Source of the DNA: Amycolatopsis solani
Lineage (GTDB): Bacteria > Actinomycetota > Actinomycetes > Mycobacteriales > Pseudonocardiaceae
Length of the DNA stretch: 64,000 nt
Assembly: GCF_033441515.1 (NCBI RefSeq)
Contig: NZ_JAWQJT010000001.1
Location: forward strand, 2,914,001 to 2,978,000
Reading direction: 5' to 3'
Part shown: one piece after another, positions 1 through 9,889 of the stretch
Layout: each line of letters opens with the position of its first letter
Position numbering within the stretch: the first letter of the stretch is position 1
Notes under the pieces: generated by a model
What the model was told of the DNA's origin: nothing
The model's database searches: none
The model's input: the letters and a program-made list of their open reading frames with translations, nothing else
Translations under genes and position numbers: made by a program

Positions 1-1
1 C

Positions 2-1012
2 GGCGACCTGGGTGAGTATCAGCGGGCACGTGAGCTGGACGAGGACACGCTTGCCCGCTCGAAACGCGTCCTCGGCGACGACCACCCCGACACCCTCACC
101 TCAGCTAACGGTCTCGCCATCGACCTCAGCAACCTGGGTGAGTATCAGCAGGCCCGCGAGCTGAACGAAGACACCCTCACCCGCCGCAGACGCGTGCTCG
201 GCGACGACCACCCCGACACCCTCACCACCGCCAACAACCTCGCCATCGACCTCAGCAACCTGGCCGAACATCAGCAGGCCCGCGAGCTGAACGAAGACAC
301 CCTCACCCGCCGCAGACGCGTGCTCGGCGACGACCACCCCGACACCCTCACCACCGCCAACAACCTCGCCATCGACCTCAGCAACCTAGGTGAGCATGAT
401 CGCGCTCACGAGCTGAACGAGGACACGCTTGCCCGCTCGAAACGCGTCCTCGGCGACGACCATCCCCTGACGCTCACCACCGTCAGCAACCTCGCCCTCG
501 ACCTCAGCAACCTGGGCGAACATCAGCAGGCCCGCGAGCTGAACGAAGACACGCTTGCCCGTTCCAAGCGCGTCCTCGGCGACGACCACCCCGACACCCT
601 CACCTCCGCCAGCAACCTCGCCATCGACCTCAGCAACCTGGGCGAACACGAGCAGGCCCGCGAGCTGAACGAAGACACGCTTGCCCGTTCCAAGCGCGTC
701 CTCGGCGACGACAACCCTCACACCCTCACCACCGCCAACAATCTCGCCACCGACCTTCGGGCGCTAGGTGAACACCAGCAAGCCCGAGAACTGAACGAAG
801 ACACGCTTGCCCGTTCCAAGCGCGTCCTCGGCGACGACCACCCTCACACCCTCATCACCGCCGACAACCTCGCCACCGACCTTCGGTTGCTGGGTGAGCA
901 CCAGCAGGCTCGCGAACTGCACGAGGACACCCTCACCCGAAGCAAACGCATGCTCGGCCGTCAGCGGCCCTCTCGGGGCACCCAGGTCCAACCCTTACAC
1001 AGCACAAGCTGA
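2..1012 (+). CDS. Tetratricopeptide-repeat protein, C-terminal part (5' end outside window)
   Basis: The reading frame is open from the window edge and ends at a TGA at 1010-1012. It consists almost wholly of 42-residue repeats of kinesin-light-chain/TPR_10-12 type. The recurring core is LGDDHPDTLTTANNLAIDL, followed by SNLGEHQQARELNEDTLARSKRV. About eight units are visible. In actinomycetes such arrays usually form the C-terminal part of large proteins with N-terminal ATPase or effector domains, and they serve in protein-protein binding. That N-terminal part is not in the window, so the function is unknown. The last unit breaks after MLG and continues with an unrelated 16-residue tail, so the C-terminus may be eroded. 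Confidence 0.85.
   Translation, partial: GDLGEYQRARELDEDTLARSKRVLGDDHPDTLTSANGLAIDLSNLGEYQQARELNEDTLTRRRRVLGDDHPDTLTTANNLAIDLSNLAEHQQARELNEDTLTRRRRVLGDDHPDTLTTANNLAIDLSNLGEHDRAHELNEDTLARSKRVLGDDHPLTLTTVSNLALDLSNLGEHQQARELNEDTLARSKRVLGDDHPDTLTSASNLAIDLSNLGEHEQARELNEDTLARSKRVLGDDNPHTLTTANNLATDLRALGEHQQARELNEDTLARSKRVLGDDHPHTLITADNLATDLRLLGEHQQARELHEDTLTRSKRMLGRQRPSRGTQVQPLHSTS
71..952 (+). repeat. Tandem 126-bp repeats encoding TPR units
   Basis: The motif ctcggcgacgac recurs at 71, 197, 323, 449, 575, 701 and 827, exactly 126 bp apart, with a degenerate eighth start at 953. Neighbouring units are also very similar at DNA level: the units starting at 71 and 197 share long identical blocks. This suggests recent duplication or gene conversion rather than old divergent TPRs. 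Confidence 0.9.
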
Positions 1013-1429
1013 GTCTCACTTCTAGGTCTCAGGCACCCCACCCAGTGGGTTCAAGTGCAGGTCGTCGACGGATACCAAGATCCATTCAAACCCCGTCCAG
1101 CGGAAGCTTGAGCGCGGCGCGTTCTCACTGTGTTCCCAGATGGCGGCGGGCTACTGAGCACCAAATGAGGTCTATTCTGGTCAGCGCACATGCCGAACCG
1201 TGTCGGCTTCTAAGCCTCCGGGGGGCCGATGTCGCAGTACCGAATCCCGCGGAGGGTAGTCCCCCGGGGACGGACACCGCCGCCAAGAGCTCTCCCGCCG
1301 ACGCGGATTCCGCAACCACCGAACCCCGCCGCTGAGGAAAGATCACTCGACCCCCGGAATGCAAGACCCCAGCGCAATTGCGCACCAATGAGGAATAGCT
1401 CGGCCTAATGGCGGTACTACCGTCGGTCC
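1013..1429. other. Intergenic region, no gene seen
   Basis: No convincing coding sequence lies between the TPR gene and the MFS gene. Short open frames here lack ribosome-binding sites and recognisable protein features. A 12-bp perfect palindrome GCGCAATTGCGC lies at 1372-1383, and a -10-like TACCGT at 1418-1423 sits 6 nt before the MFS start. The palindrome could be an operator for the permease gene, but no dedicated regulator gene is adjacent. Confidence 0.5.
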
Positions 1430-2629
1430 ATGACGGAAATCGTGACGAAGACCACGACGGTGCGGACGCGGGCGATGGGGGTGCTGTTCACCGGCGCCGC
1501 GGCGTTGAACACCGCGGTCACCGGGGCGACGACGGTCAGTACCCTCATTGCCTCTGATTCCCATGGGGACGGGTGGAGCGGGATTCCCAACGCGGCGGTG
1601 GTCGCCGGGACGGCTTTCGGGGCGGTCTACCTTGGGGTGCTCATCGGGAAAAAGGGTGCTCGGACCTCGCTGAAACTGGTTTACGGCGTCGCCGCGCTCG
1701 GGGGGCTTGTTGCTTTCCTCGGTGGGGTGTTCGCCAATCTGCTGCTCCTCTTGCCCGGCCTCGCGCTGCTCGGGATCGGCAACGGGGCCGCGGGCCTGGT
1801 TCGGTACACCGCCGCCGAGTTGTATCCCGACAATCGCAAGGGTTTTGCGCTTTCGCTCATCGTCTGGGCCGGGACCATCGGTGCCATCGCCGGGCCCGCG
1901 CTGCTTGAGCCCGCCGCTGCCACCGCCGGGTTCTTCGGGCTGCCGAGCACCTCCGGGGCGATCGGCTTCGCGGCTCTCCTCTGCACCATCGCGCTCCTCG
2001 CCAGTGCCACCATGCCGAAGGCGGCTTTCCCCGCTCAAGGGCCGAAGCGGCCGCCGCTGACGCTTGCCCGCGTGGCTGCCGCGCTGAAACGGCGGGTTGT
2101 TCTGGTTCCGCTGGTCTCGATGACCGCCGCGCACGTGACCATGGTGACCGTCATGACGATGACGCCGCTGCAGCTGCACCGGCAGGGACACGGGCTCGAG
2201 GTTGTCGGCTACGTGCTCAGTGCGCACATGATCGGCATGTTCGCCTTGGCCCCGTTGTCCGGGAAGATCGCCGACCGGATCGGGGGGCGGGCCACCATCA
2301 CTGCCGGTGTGGGGGTGCTGGTGCTGGCCGCGGTGACCGTGATCGCCGCGCCGACGTCGCACACCGCCGGGTTGCCGCTGGCGTTGTTCCTGCTCGGGTA
2401 CGGGTGGAACCTGGTGTTCGTCGGGTCCAGCGCCCTGCTGAGCCGGAGCCTCGCCGACGACGAGCGCACGCAGCTGCAGGGCGTCATCGACGCGCTGGTC
2501 TGGAGCGCCTCCGGGCTCGGCGGCATCATCGCCGGCGGGCTGTTCGGGCTGGGTGGGTACGCGCTCGTGGCCGGGGTCGCCGCGGTGCTCGCGCTCACAC
2601 CGCTCGCGCTGGTCGCGCGACGGAATTGA
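1430..2629 (+). CDS. MFS-family transporter
   Basis: This is a 399-residue, very hydrophobic protein with about twelve predicted membrane helices, the usual major facilitator length. An Arg/Lys-rich cytoplasmic loop near residues 203-223 (KRPPLTLARVAAALKRR) separates the two halves. The motif GKIADRIGGR in the second half resembles the MFS loop motif GxxxDRxGxR. The substrate cannot be told from sequence. The ATG at 1430 follows a TACCGT -10 element by 6 nt, consistent with a leaderless transcript. The gene is isolated between the TPR gene and the convergent DUF305 gene, so it is probably monocistronic. Confidence 0.8.
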   Translation: MTEIVTKTTTVRTRAMGVLFTGAAALNTAVTGATTVSTLIASDSHGDGWSGIPNAAVVAGTAFGAVYLGVLIGKKGARTSLKLVYGVAALGGLVAFLGGVFANLLLLLPGLALLGIGNGAAGLVRYTAAELYPDNRKGFALSLIVWAGTIGAIAGPALLEPAAATAGFFGLPSTSGAIGFAALLCTIALLASATMPKAAFPAQGPKRPPLTLARVAAALKRRVVLVPLVSMTAAHVTMVTVMTMTPLQLHRQGHGLEVVGYVLSAHMIGMFALAPLSGKIADRIGGRATITAGVGVLVLAAVTVIAAPTSHTAGLPLALFLLGYGWNLVFVGSSALLSRSLADDERTQLQGVIDALVWSASGLGGIIAGGLFGLGGYALVAGVAAVLALTPLALVARRN

Positions 2630-2636
2630 GTCAGGG

Positions 2637-3320
2637 TCAGGGGAGCGGCTGGGCGCCCCGGGCGCCCAGCATCAGCTTCATCTGGTCCATCTCCGCGCCC
2701 TGCGACGTCAGGATGCTCCGGACCAGCGCCTGCAACGCCGTCAGGTTCGAATGCGCGGCCGCGTACTGGGCCATCGACGTGCCGCCCTGGTGGTGGCGGA
2801 GCATCAGCTGGAGGAAGTACACGTCCAGCTGCTTGCCCGACAGCGAACGCAGCTTGGCCAGCTCCGCCTCGGTCGCCATGCCCGGCATCAGGGGGCCCGC
2901 TCCGGGGTTGACCGACCCGGTGCCCATCGCCATGCCGTCGTGACCCTGCATCGGCTCCGTCATCCACTTCATCGGGGCGCCGATGGGCTGCTCGGGCTGG
3001 TCCCACAGCATGAGCCAGCCCTTCATACGCCCGACCTGCTCCAGCTGGGTGCGCTCGATGTCGAACGCGAGCTGGCGGATCTCCGGGTCGGTCGAGTGGT
3101 CACGGGCCCAGCCGGCCATCGTGACGGCCTGCAGGTGGTGCGTCGACATGTCCTGGGCGAAGCCGACCTCGACCGACCCGGCCGCCGGGGTGGCGGTGGC
3201 CGGGTCGTCGATGGCGCGGGTCAGGAACATGCCCGCGGTCGCGCCGATCAGCAGGACCGCGAGGAGCGTCCCGCCGATGATCACCCAGCGCGACCACGTG
3301 GGCTGTTCTTCGGAACTCAC
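2637..3320 (-). CDS. DUF305 family protein, membrane-anchored
   Basis: The 227-residue protein has one N-terminal membrane anchor (about residues 10-32) and an extracytoplasmic DUF305 domain rich in His and Met (STHHLQAVTMA, LMLRHHQGGTSMA). DUF305 proteins have a ferritin-like helical bundle and are often linked to metal handling, but the role here is not established. The GTG start at 3320 overlaps the stop of the upstream DUF3105 gene in a GTGA tetranucleotide, so the two are translationally coupled. The open frame extends further 5', but that part lies inside the DUF3105 gene and is not needed. It converges on the MFS gene with a gap of only 7 bp. Confidence 0.85.
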   Translation of the reverse strand: MSSEEQPTWSRWVIIGGTLLAVLLIGATAGMFLTRAIDDPATATPAAGSVEVGFAQDMSTHHLQAVTMAGWARDHSTDPEIRQLAFDIERTQLEQVGRMKGWLMLWDQPEQPIGAPMKWMTEPMQGHDGMAMGTGSVNPGAGPLMPGMATEAELAKLRSLSGKQLDVYFLQLMLRHHQGGTSMAQYAAAHSNLTALQALVRSILTSQGAEMDQMKLMLGARGAQPLP

Positions 3321-4162
3321 TTGGTGGGCGTGCCCGACGCGGGTGCGGACGGCTGCTGGCTCATGCCGCCGTTCTGGTCGGTCTGGGCGTTCGGCGTGCC
3401 CTTGTAGTCCATCGGCTTGGCGTCCGGGCCCGGCTTCGACGGGTCGAACGGCGGCGGGTTGTCCGGGTCGAACTGGCCCGCGCCGAGTGCGTCGCAGGAG
3501 GCGCCGACCTCGGGGTAGACGCCGTTCGGGTTGCTCCGCAGCGCCGCGATGAACTCGTCGATGCGCGCGTCGTCGGCCTTGTCCACCTTCAGCTGGTGGC
3601 CCCACGACTGCAGCGAGATCGGCTTGTCCAGGCCCGGGTACGGCGACATCATCGTGTACGGCTTGCCCTCGACGCGGACCTTGAGCAGGTTCAGCGCGTC
3701 GCCGGTGATCTGCTGCGGGTTGTAGGCGATCCAGACGGCGCCGTGCTCGAGGCCGTGCACCATGTTCTCGGTGCGGACGGCGTTCGGGTACACCGTGCCG
3801 GTGCAGGTGGCCCAGTACCCGTCGTGCGGGCCGCCGAAGGGCGGGGTCTTGTCGTAGGCGACGCGCTCGGTCGGGAGCACGTGCACGCTGCCGGTGTAGG
3901 TGGCGGTCACCACGCCGGGGATGCGCTTGGAGGGGTCCGGGTCGGACGCCGTCGGCGCGAACGAAGCGGCGGCGGCCTCACGGTCGGACTGCTCGCGCTT
4001 CGGCGCGGACGCCACCATGTAGTAGGTGATCACGGCGCCGGCCAGTGCGACGATGGCCACGACGGCGATGATCGTGCCCCAGGGCGTGCCCTTCTTGCTC
4101 ACCACGGAACCGCGGGCCGCCTTCACCGCCGACCCCTTTTTCCGAGTTGTCCCGTTCGCCAT
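3317..4162 (-). CDS. DUF3105 family membrane-anchored protein
   Basis: The 281-residue protein has a basic cytoplasmic N-terminus, one membrane helix at about residues 27-50, and a DUF3105 domain with the family signature VHGLEHGAVWIAY near residue 140. The C-terminus is a Pro/Gly/Asp-rich tail. DUF3105/DUF305 gene pairs divergent from argS are common in actinobacteria, and their joint function is unknown. The ATG at 4162 is the first gene of a two-gene operon. The 160-bp gap to argS on the other strand must hold both promoters. Confidence 0.85.
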   Translation of the reverse strand: MANGTTRKKGSAVKAARGSVVSKKGTPWGTIIAVVAIVALAGAVITYYMVASAPKREQSDREAAAASFAPTASDPDPSKRIPGVVTATYTGSVHVLPTERVAYDKTPPFGGPHDGYWATCTGTVYPNAVRTENMVHGLEHGAVWIAYNPQQITGDALNLLKVRVEGKPYTMMSPYPGLDKPISLQSWGHQLKVDKADDARIDEFIAALRSNPNGVYPEVGASCDALGAGQFDPDNPPPFDPSKPGPDAKPMDYKGTPNAQTDQNGGMSQQPSAPASGTPTK

Positions 4163-4322
4163 GGCTCCCGCGTTCTCCCTCTGGTGGCTGCGGACGGATT
4201 CCCGCCCGGGCCAGTGTAGAGACCACGCGTCTGATCACCGTTAACGCCTCACGCACCTGCCCACCGTGACGTCCCCGAGACCGATGAAAGCTCCCGACCA
4301 GGGCACACCTAGAATTCGAAGA

Positions 4323-5978
4323 GTGACTCCCGCCGCTCTTGCCGACCTGGTCCGCAGCTCCGCCGTGCAGGTGCTCGCCGCACGCGGCATCGACGACGCC
4401 GTGCTGCCGGAGCAGGTGACCATCGAACGCCCGCGCAACCCCGAACACGGCGATTACGCGACGAACATCGCCCTCCAGGTGGCCAAGAAGGCCGGACTGA
4501 AGCCGCGCGACTTCGCCGAGGCGCTGGCCGAGGCGGTCTCGGCGGACGACGGCGTCGCTTCGGCCGAGGTGGCGGGCCCCGGCTTCCTCAACTTCCGGCT
4601 CGCCGCGGCCGCGCAGGGCGACATCGTGCGCCAGGTGCTCGACGCCGGCGCCGCGTTCGGCCGCGGGGACGCGCTTGCCGGCACCAAGATCAACCTCGAG
4701 TTCGTCTCGGCGAACCCGACCGGCCCGATCCACCTGGGCGGCACGCGCTGGGCCGCGGTCGGCGACGCGCTGGGCCGGGTGCTGGGCGCGCAGGGCGGCG
4801 AGGTCACCCGCGAGTACTACTTCAACGACGCCGGTGCCCAGATCGACCGGTTCGTCCGGTCCCTGATCGCCGCCGCGAAGGGCGAGCCCGCGCCCGAGGA
4901 CGGCTACGCGGGCGGCTACATCAACGACATCGCCGCCGAGGTCATCAAGGCCGAGCCGAGCGCGCTCTCGCTGCCGGAGGAGCAGCGGCACGAGACGTTC
5001 CGCCGGATCGGTATCAACCTCATGTTCGGCGAGATCAAGCAGAGCCTGCACGAGTTCGGCACCGACTTCGACGTCTACTTCCACGAGAACTCGCTGCACG
5101 AGTCCGGCGCGGTCGACGCCGCCGTCCAGGAGCTCAAGGACTCCGGGAACCTCTACTTCGAAGACGGCGCCTGGTGGCTGAAGTCGAAGGAGTACGGCGA
5201 CGACAAGGACCGCGTCGTCATCAAGCAGGACGGCAACCCGGCCTACATCGCCGGCGACCTGGCCTACTTCAAGGACAAGCGCAACCGCGGCTTCGACCTC
5301 TGCATCTACATGCTCGGCGCGGACCACCACGGCTACATCGCCCGGCTGAAGGCCGCGGCCGCCGCGTTCGGCGACGACCCGGCGACCGTCGAGGTCCTCA
5401 TCGGGCAGATGGTCAACCTGGTCAGCGACGGCAAGCCGGTCCGGATGTCCAAGCGCGCCGGCACCGTGATCACCATGGAGGACCTCGTCGAGGCCGTCGG
5501 CGTCGACCCGGCCCGCTACGAGCTGATCCGCTACTCGGTGGATTCCACTTTGGACGTCGACCTGGACCTGCTGCGCAAGCACTCCAACGACAACCCCGTC
5601 TACTACGTCCAGTACGCGCACGCGCGGCTGGCGTCCCTGCAACGCAACGCGGCCGACCTCGGCATCAAGTCCACTTCGGACGTCGATTTCGGACTGCTGA
5701 CGCTGCCCGCCGAGGGCGACCTGATCCGCACCATCGGCGAGTTCCCGGAAACCGTGCGCCGCGCCGCCGAAATGCGGGAGCCGCACCGGATCGCGCGCTA
5801 CCTCGAAGAACTCGCGGGCGCCTACCACAAGTTCTACACCGTGGGCCGCGTGCTGCCCATGGGCGACGAAGAGGCGACCCCTCTGACGTACGCCCGGCTC
5901 GCGCTGTGCGAAGCCGCCCGCCAGGTCCTGGCGAACGGCCTCGCCCTCCTCGGTGTCTCCGCTCCGGAACGGATGTAA
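4323..5978 (+). CDS. argS: Arginyl-tRNA synthetase
   Basis: This is a class I aminoacyl-tRNA synthetase that charges tRNA-Arg. Over 551 residues it carries the N-terminal Add1 domain, the HIGH-type motif in [11 protein letters not shown] (residues 130-140), the KMSKS-type loop VRMSKRAGT (about 373-381) and the C-terminal anticodon-binding DALR domain. The frame is open further upstream to 4266. The GTG at 4323 is preferred because it gives the usual N-terminus ([10 protein letters not shown]) and lies 7 nt after a TAGAAT -10 element (4310-4315), as in leaderless transcripts. lysA begins 3 bp after the stop. The argS-lysA-hom-thrC-thrB order is conserved in actinobacteria. Confidence 0.97.
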   Translation: MTPAALADLVRSSAVQVLAARGIDDAVLPEQVTIERPRNPEHGDYATNIALQVAKKAGLKPRDFAEALAEAVSADDGVASAEVAGPGFLNFRLAAAAQGDIVRQVLDAGAAFGRGDALAGTKINLEFVSANPTGPIHLGGTRWAAVGDALGRVLGAQGGEVTREYYFNDAGAQIDRFVRSLIAAAKGEPAPEDGYAGGYINDIAAEVIKAEPSALSLPEEQRHETFRRIGINLMFGEIKQSLHEFGTDFDVYFHENSLHESGAVDAAVQELKDSGNLYFEDGAWWLKSKEYGDDKDRVVIKQDGNPAYIAGDLAYFKDKRNRGFDLCIYMLGADHHGYIARLKAAAAAFGDDPATVEVLIGQMVNLVSDGKPVRMSKRAGTVITMEDLVEAVGVDPARYELIRYSVDSTLDVDLDLLRKHSNDNPVYYVQYAHARLASLQRNAADLGIKSTSDVDFGLLTLPAEGDLIRTIGEFPETVRRAAEMREPHRIARYLEELAGAYHKFYTVGRVLPMGDEEATPLTYARLALCEAARQVLANGLALLGVSAPERM

Positions 5979-5981
5979 GAA

Positions 5982-7412
5982 ATGGCGCACCCCGCCGGCC
6001 CACGGCACGCCGACGTCTACCCCCACGCCGACACCTCCGGGCTCCAGCCGTCGGGGGTCGAAGAACTCGACAAGCTGCCCGCGAAAGTGTGGCCGCGCAA
6101 CACCTTCCGCGCCCACGACGGCGTCGTCCGGATCGCCGGGGTCGACGTGCGCGAGCTGGCCGAGCAGCACGGCACGCCGCTGTTCGTGGTCGACGAAGCC
6201 GACTTCAAGTCGCGGTGCGCGGACTACGCCGAGGCGTTCGACGACCCCTCGCTCGTGCACTACGCGTCGAAGGCGTTCCTCTCCATCGAGATCGCCCGCT
6301 GGGTGGCCGAGCAGGGGCTGAGCCTCGACGTCTGCAGCGGCGGCGAGCTCGCCGTGGCGCAGCGCGCGAACTTCCCGGCCGAGCGGATCACCTTCCACGG
6401 CAACAACAAGTCGCCCGCCGAGCTGGAAGCCGCGGTCGTCGCGGGCGTCGGCACGGTGGTGCTCGACTCGTACTTCGAGATCGCGCGGCTGGCCGACATC
6501 GCCGCCCGCCACGACGTCGTGCAGCCGGTGCTGATCCGGGTGACCGTCGGCGTCGAGGCGCACACCCACGAGTTCATCGCGACCGCGCACGAGGACCAGA
6601 AGTTCGGCTTCTCGCTGGCGTCCGGCGATGCCGCAGAAGCGGTCCGCCGGGTGCTCAACGCGTCCTCGCTCAAGCTCGTCGGCCTGCACAGCCACATCGG
6701 TTCGCAGATCTTCGACGCCGACGGCTTCGAGGTCGCCGCCCGCCGCGTCGTCGGCCTGCTCGGCGACCTGGCGAAGGAACACGGCACCGAACTGCTCGAC
6801 CAGCTCAGCCTGGTCGACCTCGGCGGCGGGTTCGGCATCGCCTACACCGAGAAGGACAACCCGCCGCCGCCGGCGCAGATGATCACGCAGATCCGCGAGA
6901 TCGTCCGCAAGGAATGCGCGTACGCGGGCCTGCCGGTGCCGCGCATCGCGGGCGAGCCGGGCCGCGCGATCGCCGGTCCGGGCACCATCACGCTGTACGA
7001 GGTCGGCACCATCAAGGACGTCTCGCTCGGTGACAACCTGTCCCGGCGGTACGTCAGCGTCGACGGCGGGATGAGCGACAACATCCGGACCGCGCTCTAC
7101 GACGCGGTGTACGACGTCCGGCTGGTTTCCCGGTCCGCGGGCGACAACGACCAGCCGGTGCCCGCCGTGCTGTCCCGGGTCGTGGGAAAACACTGTGAAT
7201 CCGGCGACATCGTCGTACGAGACTGCTGGCTGCCCGACACGCTGGCTCCCGGCGACCTGCTGGCGGTCGCGGCGACCGGCGCCTACTGCTACTCGATGGC
7301 GAGCAGTTACAACCGGCAGCCGCGCCCGGCCGTGGTCGCGGTGCGCAACGGCAGCTCCCGGCTGCTGCTGCGGCGGGAGACGACCGACGACATGCTCCGC
7401 CTGGAGGTCTGA
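5982..7412 (+). CDS. lysA: Diaminopimelate decarboxylase
   Basis: This enzyme catalyses the last step of lysine synthesis, PLP-dependent decarboxylation of meso-diaminopimelate. The 476-residue fold-type III enzyme has the PLP lysine K97 in VHYASKAFL, the glycine loop [10 protein letters not shown] and the GEPGRAI motif, and it ends in the usual beta domain with [10 protein letters not shown]. Length matches actinobacterial LysA, including the extra N-terminal 30-40 residues. The ATG at 5982 follows the argS stop directly, so it is probably cotranscribed. It lies in the lysine/threonine operon and competes with hom for aspartate-semialdehyde-derived flux. Confidence 0.97.
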   Translation: MAHPAGPRHADVYPHADTSGLQPSGVEELDKLPAKVWPRNTFRAHDGVVRIAGVDVRELAEQHGTPLFVVDEADFKSRCADYAEAFDDPSLVHYASKAFLSIEIARWVAEQGLSLDVCSGGELAVAQRANFPAERITFHGNNKSPAELEAAVVAGVGTVVLDSYFEIARLADIAARHDVVQPVLIRVTVGVEAHTHEFIATAHEDQKFGFSLASGDAAEAVRRVLNASSLKLVGLHSHIGSQIFDADGFEVAARRVVGLLGDLAKEHGTELLDQLSLVDLGGGFGIAYTEKDNPPPPAQMITQIREIVRKECAYAGLPVPRIAGEPGRAIAGPGTITLYEVGTIKDVSLGDNLSRRYVSVDGGMSDNIRTALYDAVYDVRLVSRSAGDNDQPVPAVLSRVVGKHCESGDIVVRDCWLPDTLAPGDLLAVAATGAYCYSMASSYNRQPRPAVVAVRNGSSRLLLRRETTDDMLRLEV

Positions 7413-7417
7413 ACACA

Positions 7418-8731
7418 GTGGCTGCCCCTGAGGAACGCCCGGCCATCCGCGTCGCCCTGCTCGGCTGCGGGACGGTCGGCAGCGAGGTCGCCCGGCTGCT
7501 CACCGAGCAGGCCGCCGAGCTGGCCGCGCGGGCGGGCGCGCCGGTCGAACTGGCCGGCATCGCCGTGCGCCGCCCGGACAAGCACCCCGAGCTGCCGCCG
7601 GAGCTGCTGACCGCGGACGCCGAAAAGCTCGTCACGTCCGAAGACGTCGACGTCGTGGTCGAGCTGGTCGGCGGGATCGAGCCGGTGCGCGGCTGGCTGC
7701 TGGCCGCCCTGAAGGCCGGCAAGTCCGTGGTCACCGCGAACAAGGCGCTGCTCGCCGAACACTCGGCTGACCTCTTCGAGGCCGCCGACGCGGCGGGTGC
7801 CGACCTCTACTTCGAGGCCGCGGTGGCCGGCGCCATCCCGCTGCTGCGCCCGCTGCGCGAATCGCTGGCCGGCGACCGCATCACGCGCGTGATGGGCATC
7901 GTCAACGGCACCACGAACTACATCCTGTCCGCGATGGACTCGACCGGCGCCGGCTACGCCGAGACGCTCGACGAGGCCAGCCGGCTCGGGTACGCCGAGG
8001 CCGACCCGACCGCCGACGTCGACGGCTACGACGCCGCGTCGAAGGCCGCGATCCTCGCGTCGCTCGCGTTCCACACCCGCGTGACGGCTTCGGACGTGCA
8101 CCGCGAAGGCATCGCCGACGTCACCGCGTCCGATCTCGCGGCGGCCCGTGGCCTCGGCCGCACGGTGAAGCTGCTGGCCATCTGCGAGCGCGTGACCGAC
8201 GACGACGGCGTCGAGTCCGTCTCGGCCCGCGTGCACCCGGTGATGATCCCGCGCAGCCACCAGCTGGCGGGCGTCGGCGGCGCGTTCAACGCCGTCTACG
8301 TCGAGGCGGACGCCGCCGGCGAGCTGATGTTCTACGGCCAGGGCGCGGGGGGCGCGCCGACCGCGAGCGCGGTGCTCGGCGACCTGGTCGCGGTGGCCCG
8401 CAACCGGGTGGCCGGCGGCCGCGGCCCGCGCGAATCCGCGCACGCCGCGCTGCCGGTGCGGCCGATGGGCCAGACGCCGACCCGGTACCACGTAAGCCTT
8501 TCCGTCGCCGACCGCGCCGGTGTCCTCGCGCAGGTGGCGCAGGCCTTCGCCGGCCACGGCGTCAGCATCGCGGCGGTGCGGCAGAGCGACGTCGGCGACC
8601 GCGCGAGCCTGGTCGTGGTGACGCACCAGGCGCCCGACGCGGCTTTGCAGTCCACTGTGGACGAAATCGCGAAGCTGGACGTCGTGCACGAAGTTGTCAG
8701 CGTGATGCGGGTGGAAGGCGAAGACCAGTGA
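7418..8731 (+). CDS. hom: Homoserine dehydrogenase
   Basis: The enzyme reduces aspartate semialdehyde to homoserine, the branch point to threonine, methionine and isoleucine. The 437-residue protein has an N-terminal NAD(P)-binding motif ([17 protein letters not shown], about 11-27), the catalytic dimer domain with [11 protein letters not shown], and a C-terminal ACT domain (about residues 357-437, [18 protein letters not shown]). The ACT domain implies feedback control by threonine. The start is GTG 7418. The stop overlaps the thrC start in a GTGA, so translation is coupled to the next pathway step but one. Confidence 0.97.
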   Translation: MAAPEERPAIRVALLGCGTVGSEVARLLTEQAAELAARAGAPVELAGIAVRRPDKHPELPPELLTADAEKLVTSEDVDVVVELVGGIEPVRGWLLAALKAGKSVVTANKALLAEHSADLFEAADAAGADLYFEAAVAGAIPLLRPLRESLAGDRITRVMGIVNGTTNYILSAMDSTGAGYAETLDEASRLGYAEADPTADVDGYDAASKAAILASLAFHTRVTASDVHREGIADVTASDLAAARGLGRTVKLLAICERVTDDDGVESVSARVHPVMIPRSHQLAGVGGAFNAVYVEADAAGELMFYGQGAGGAPTASAVLGDLVAVARNRVAGGRGPRESAHAALPVRPMGQTPTRYHVSLSVADRAGVLAQVAQAFAGHGVSIAAVRQSDVGDRASLVVVTHQAPDAALQSTVDEIAKLDVVHEVVSVMRVEGEDQ

Positions 8732-9789
8732 TCAGGCACCCCTGGCCGGGACTCATCGAGGCATATCGGGACCGCGTCCCGGTTCCGGACGGGGCGCGGG
8801 TCGTCACGCTCGGGGAAGGCAACACGCCGCTGCTGCCCGCGCACCACCTGTCCGAGCTGACCGGCTGCGAGGTGCACCTCAAGGTCGAGGGCGCGAACCC
8901 GACCGGGTCGTTCAAGGACCGCGGGATGACCGTGGCCATCACGCACGCGCTCGCCAGCGGGCTCAAGGCGGTGATCTGCGCGTCGACCGGCAACACGTCC
9001 GCCTCGGCCGCGGCCTACGCCGCCCGCGCCGGGCTCACCTGCGCCGTGCTGGTGCCCCAGGGCAAGATCGCGATGGGCAAGCTCGCCCAGGCCGTGCTGC
9101 ACGGCGCCCGGATCCTGCAGGTCGACGGCAACTTCGACGACTGCCTCGAGCTGGCCCGCAAGACCGCGGCCGACTACCCGGTCACGCTGGTCAACTCGGT
9201 CAACCCGGTGCGCATCGCCGGCCAGAAGACCGCCGCGTTCGAGATCTGCGACGTGCTCGGCACGGCACCGGACATCCACTGCCTGCCGGTCGGCAACGCG
9301 GGCAACATCACCGCCTACTGGGCGGGGTATTCGGAGTACGCGGCCGACGGTGTGGTGAAGAACACCCCGCGGATGTTCGGCTTCCAGGCGGCCGGCGCGG
9401 CCCCGCTGGTCCACGGCGAGCCGGTGGCGGACCCGGAGACGGTCGCGACCGCGATCCGGATCGGCAGCCCGGCGTCGTGGACGGCCGCGGTGAAGGCGAA
9501 GGAGGCCTCCGACGGGCTCTTCGAGGCCGTCACCGACGAGAAGATCCTCGAGGCGTACCGGCTGCTGGCCGGGCGCGAGGGCGTGTTCGTCGAGCCGGCG
9601 TCGGCGACCAGCGTGGCGGGCCTGCTCGCCACGGCCGCCGACGGCAGGCTGCCGCGCGGCTCCCGCGTCGTGTGCACCGTCACCGGCCACGGCCTGAAGG
9701 ACCCGCAGACGGCGCTGGCGGGCAACGTCGAGGTCGAACCGCTGGCGGTGGACCCCTCGGCCGTCGCGGCGGCGCTGGACCTGCGGTGA
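8728..9789 (+). CDS. thrC: Threonine synthase
   Basis: The enzyme converts O-phosphohomoserine to threonine with PLP. It is a 353-residue fold-type II enzyme of the short actinobacterial class. The PLP-binding lysine is K63 in [11 protein letters not shown], and the phosphate-binding loop is PVGNAGN. It starts with the GTG that overlaps the hom stop. The downstream gap to thrB (100 bp) is filled by a small repeat array, so thrB may be cotranscribed but is not translationally coupled. Confidence 0.97.
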   Translation: MIRHPWPGLIEAYRDRVPVPDGARVVTLGEGNTPLLPAHHLSELTGCEVHLKVEGANPTGSFKDRGMTVAITHALASGLKAVICASTGNTSASAAAYAARAGLTCAVLVPQGKIAMGKLAQAVLHGARILQVDGNFDDCLELARKTAADYPVTLVNSVNPVRIAGQKTAAFEICDVLGTAPDIHCLPVGNAGNITAYWAGYSEYAADGVVKNTPRMFGFQAAGAAPLVHGEPVADPETVATAIRIGSPASWTAAVKAKEASDGLFEAVTDEKILEAYRLLAGREGVFVEPASATSVAGLLATAADGRLPRGSRVVCTVTGHGLKDPQTALAGNVEVEPLAVDPSAVAAALDLR

Positions 9790-9800
9790 GCGGCCCCCAA

Positions 9801-9886
9801 GCGCCCCAAGGCGGCCTTGGTTGCGTCTTGCGCACCGAAGGCCGCCTTGGGTGCGTCTCGCGCACCGAAGGCCACATTGGGGCGCT
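9801..9886. repeat. Intergenic direct/inverted repeat between thrC and thrB
   Basis: Two 30-bp direct repeats abut at 9815-9844 and 9845-9874. They share the core GCGCACCGAAGGCC and differ at about three to four positions. The block is bounded by complementary arms GCGCCCCAA (9801-9809) and TTGGGGCGC (9878-9886), so the whole 86-bp element can fold. It lies immediately before the thrB start codon. It looks like a dispersed intergenic repeat rather than coding sequence, although the frame through it is open and would give two copies of RLAHRRPxW. Confidence 0.7.
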
Positions 9887-9889
9887 CCG

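Noticed and set aside
1045..1335. Short open frames between the TPR and MFS genes
   Set aside because: There is no ribosome-binding site, no family resemblance, and overlapping frames on both strands. The composition is that of non-coding DNA.
3978..7193. Very long open frame antisense to argS-lysA
   Set aside because: The sequence is a composition artefact of high-GC codon bias: repeated R/G/V/D/H runs and no domains. The same holds for long antisense frames at 27039-29945 and 52343-55762.
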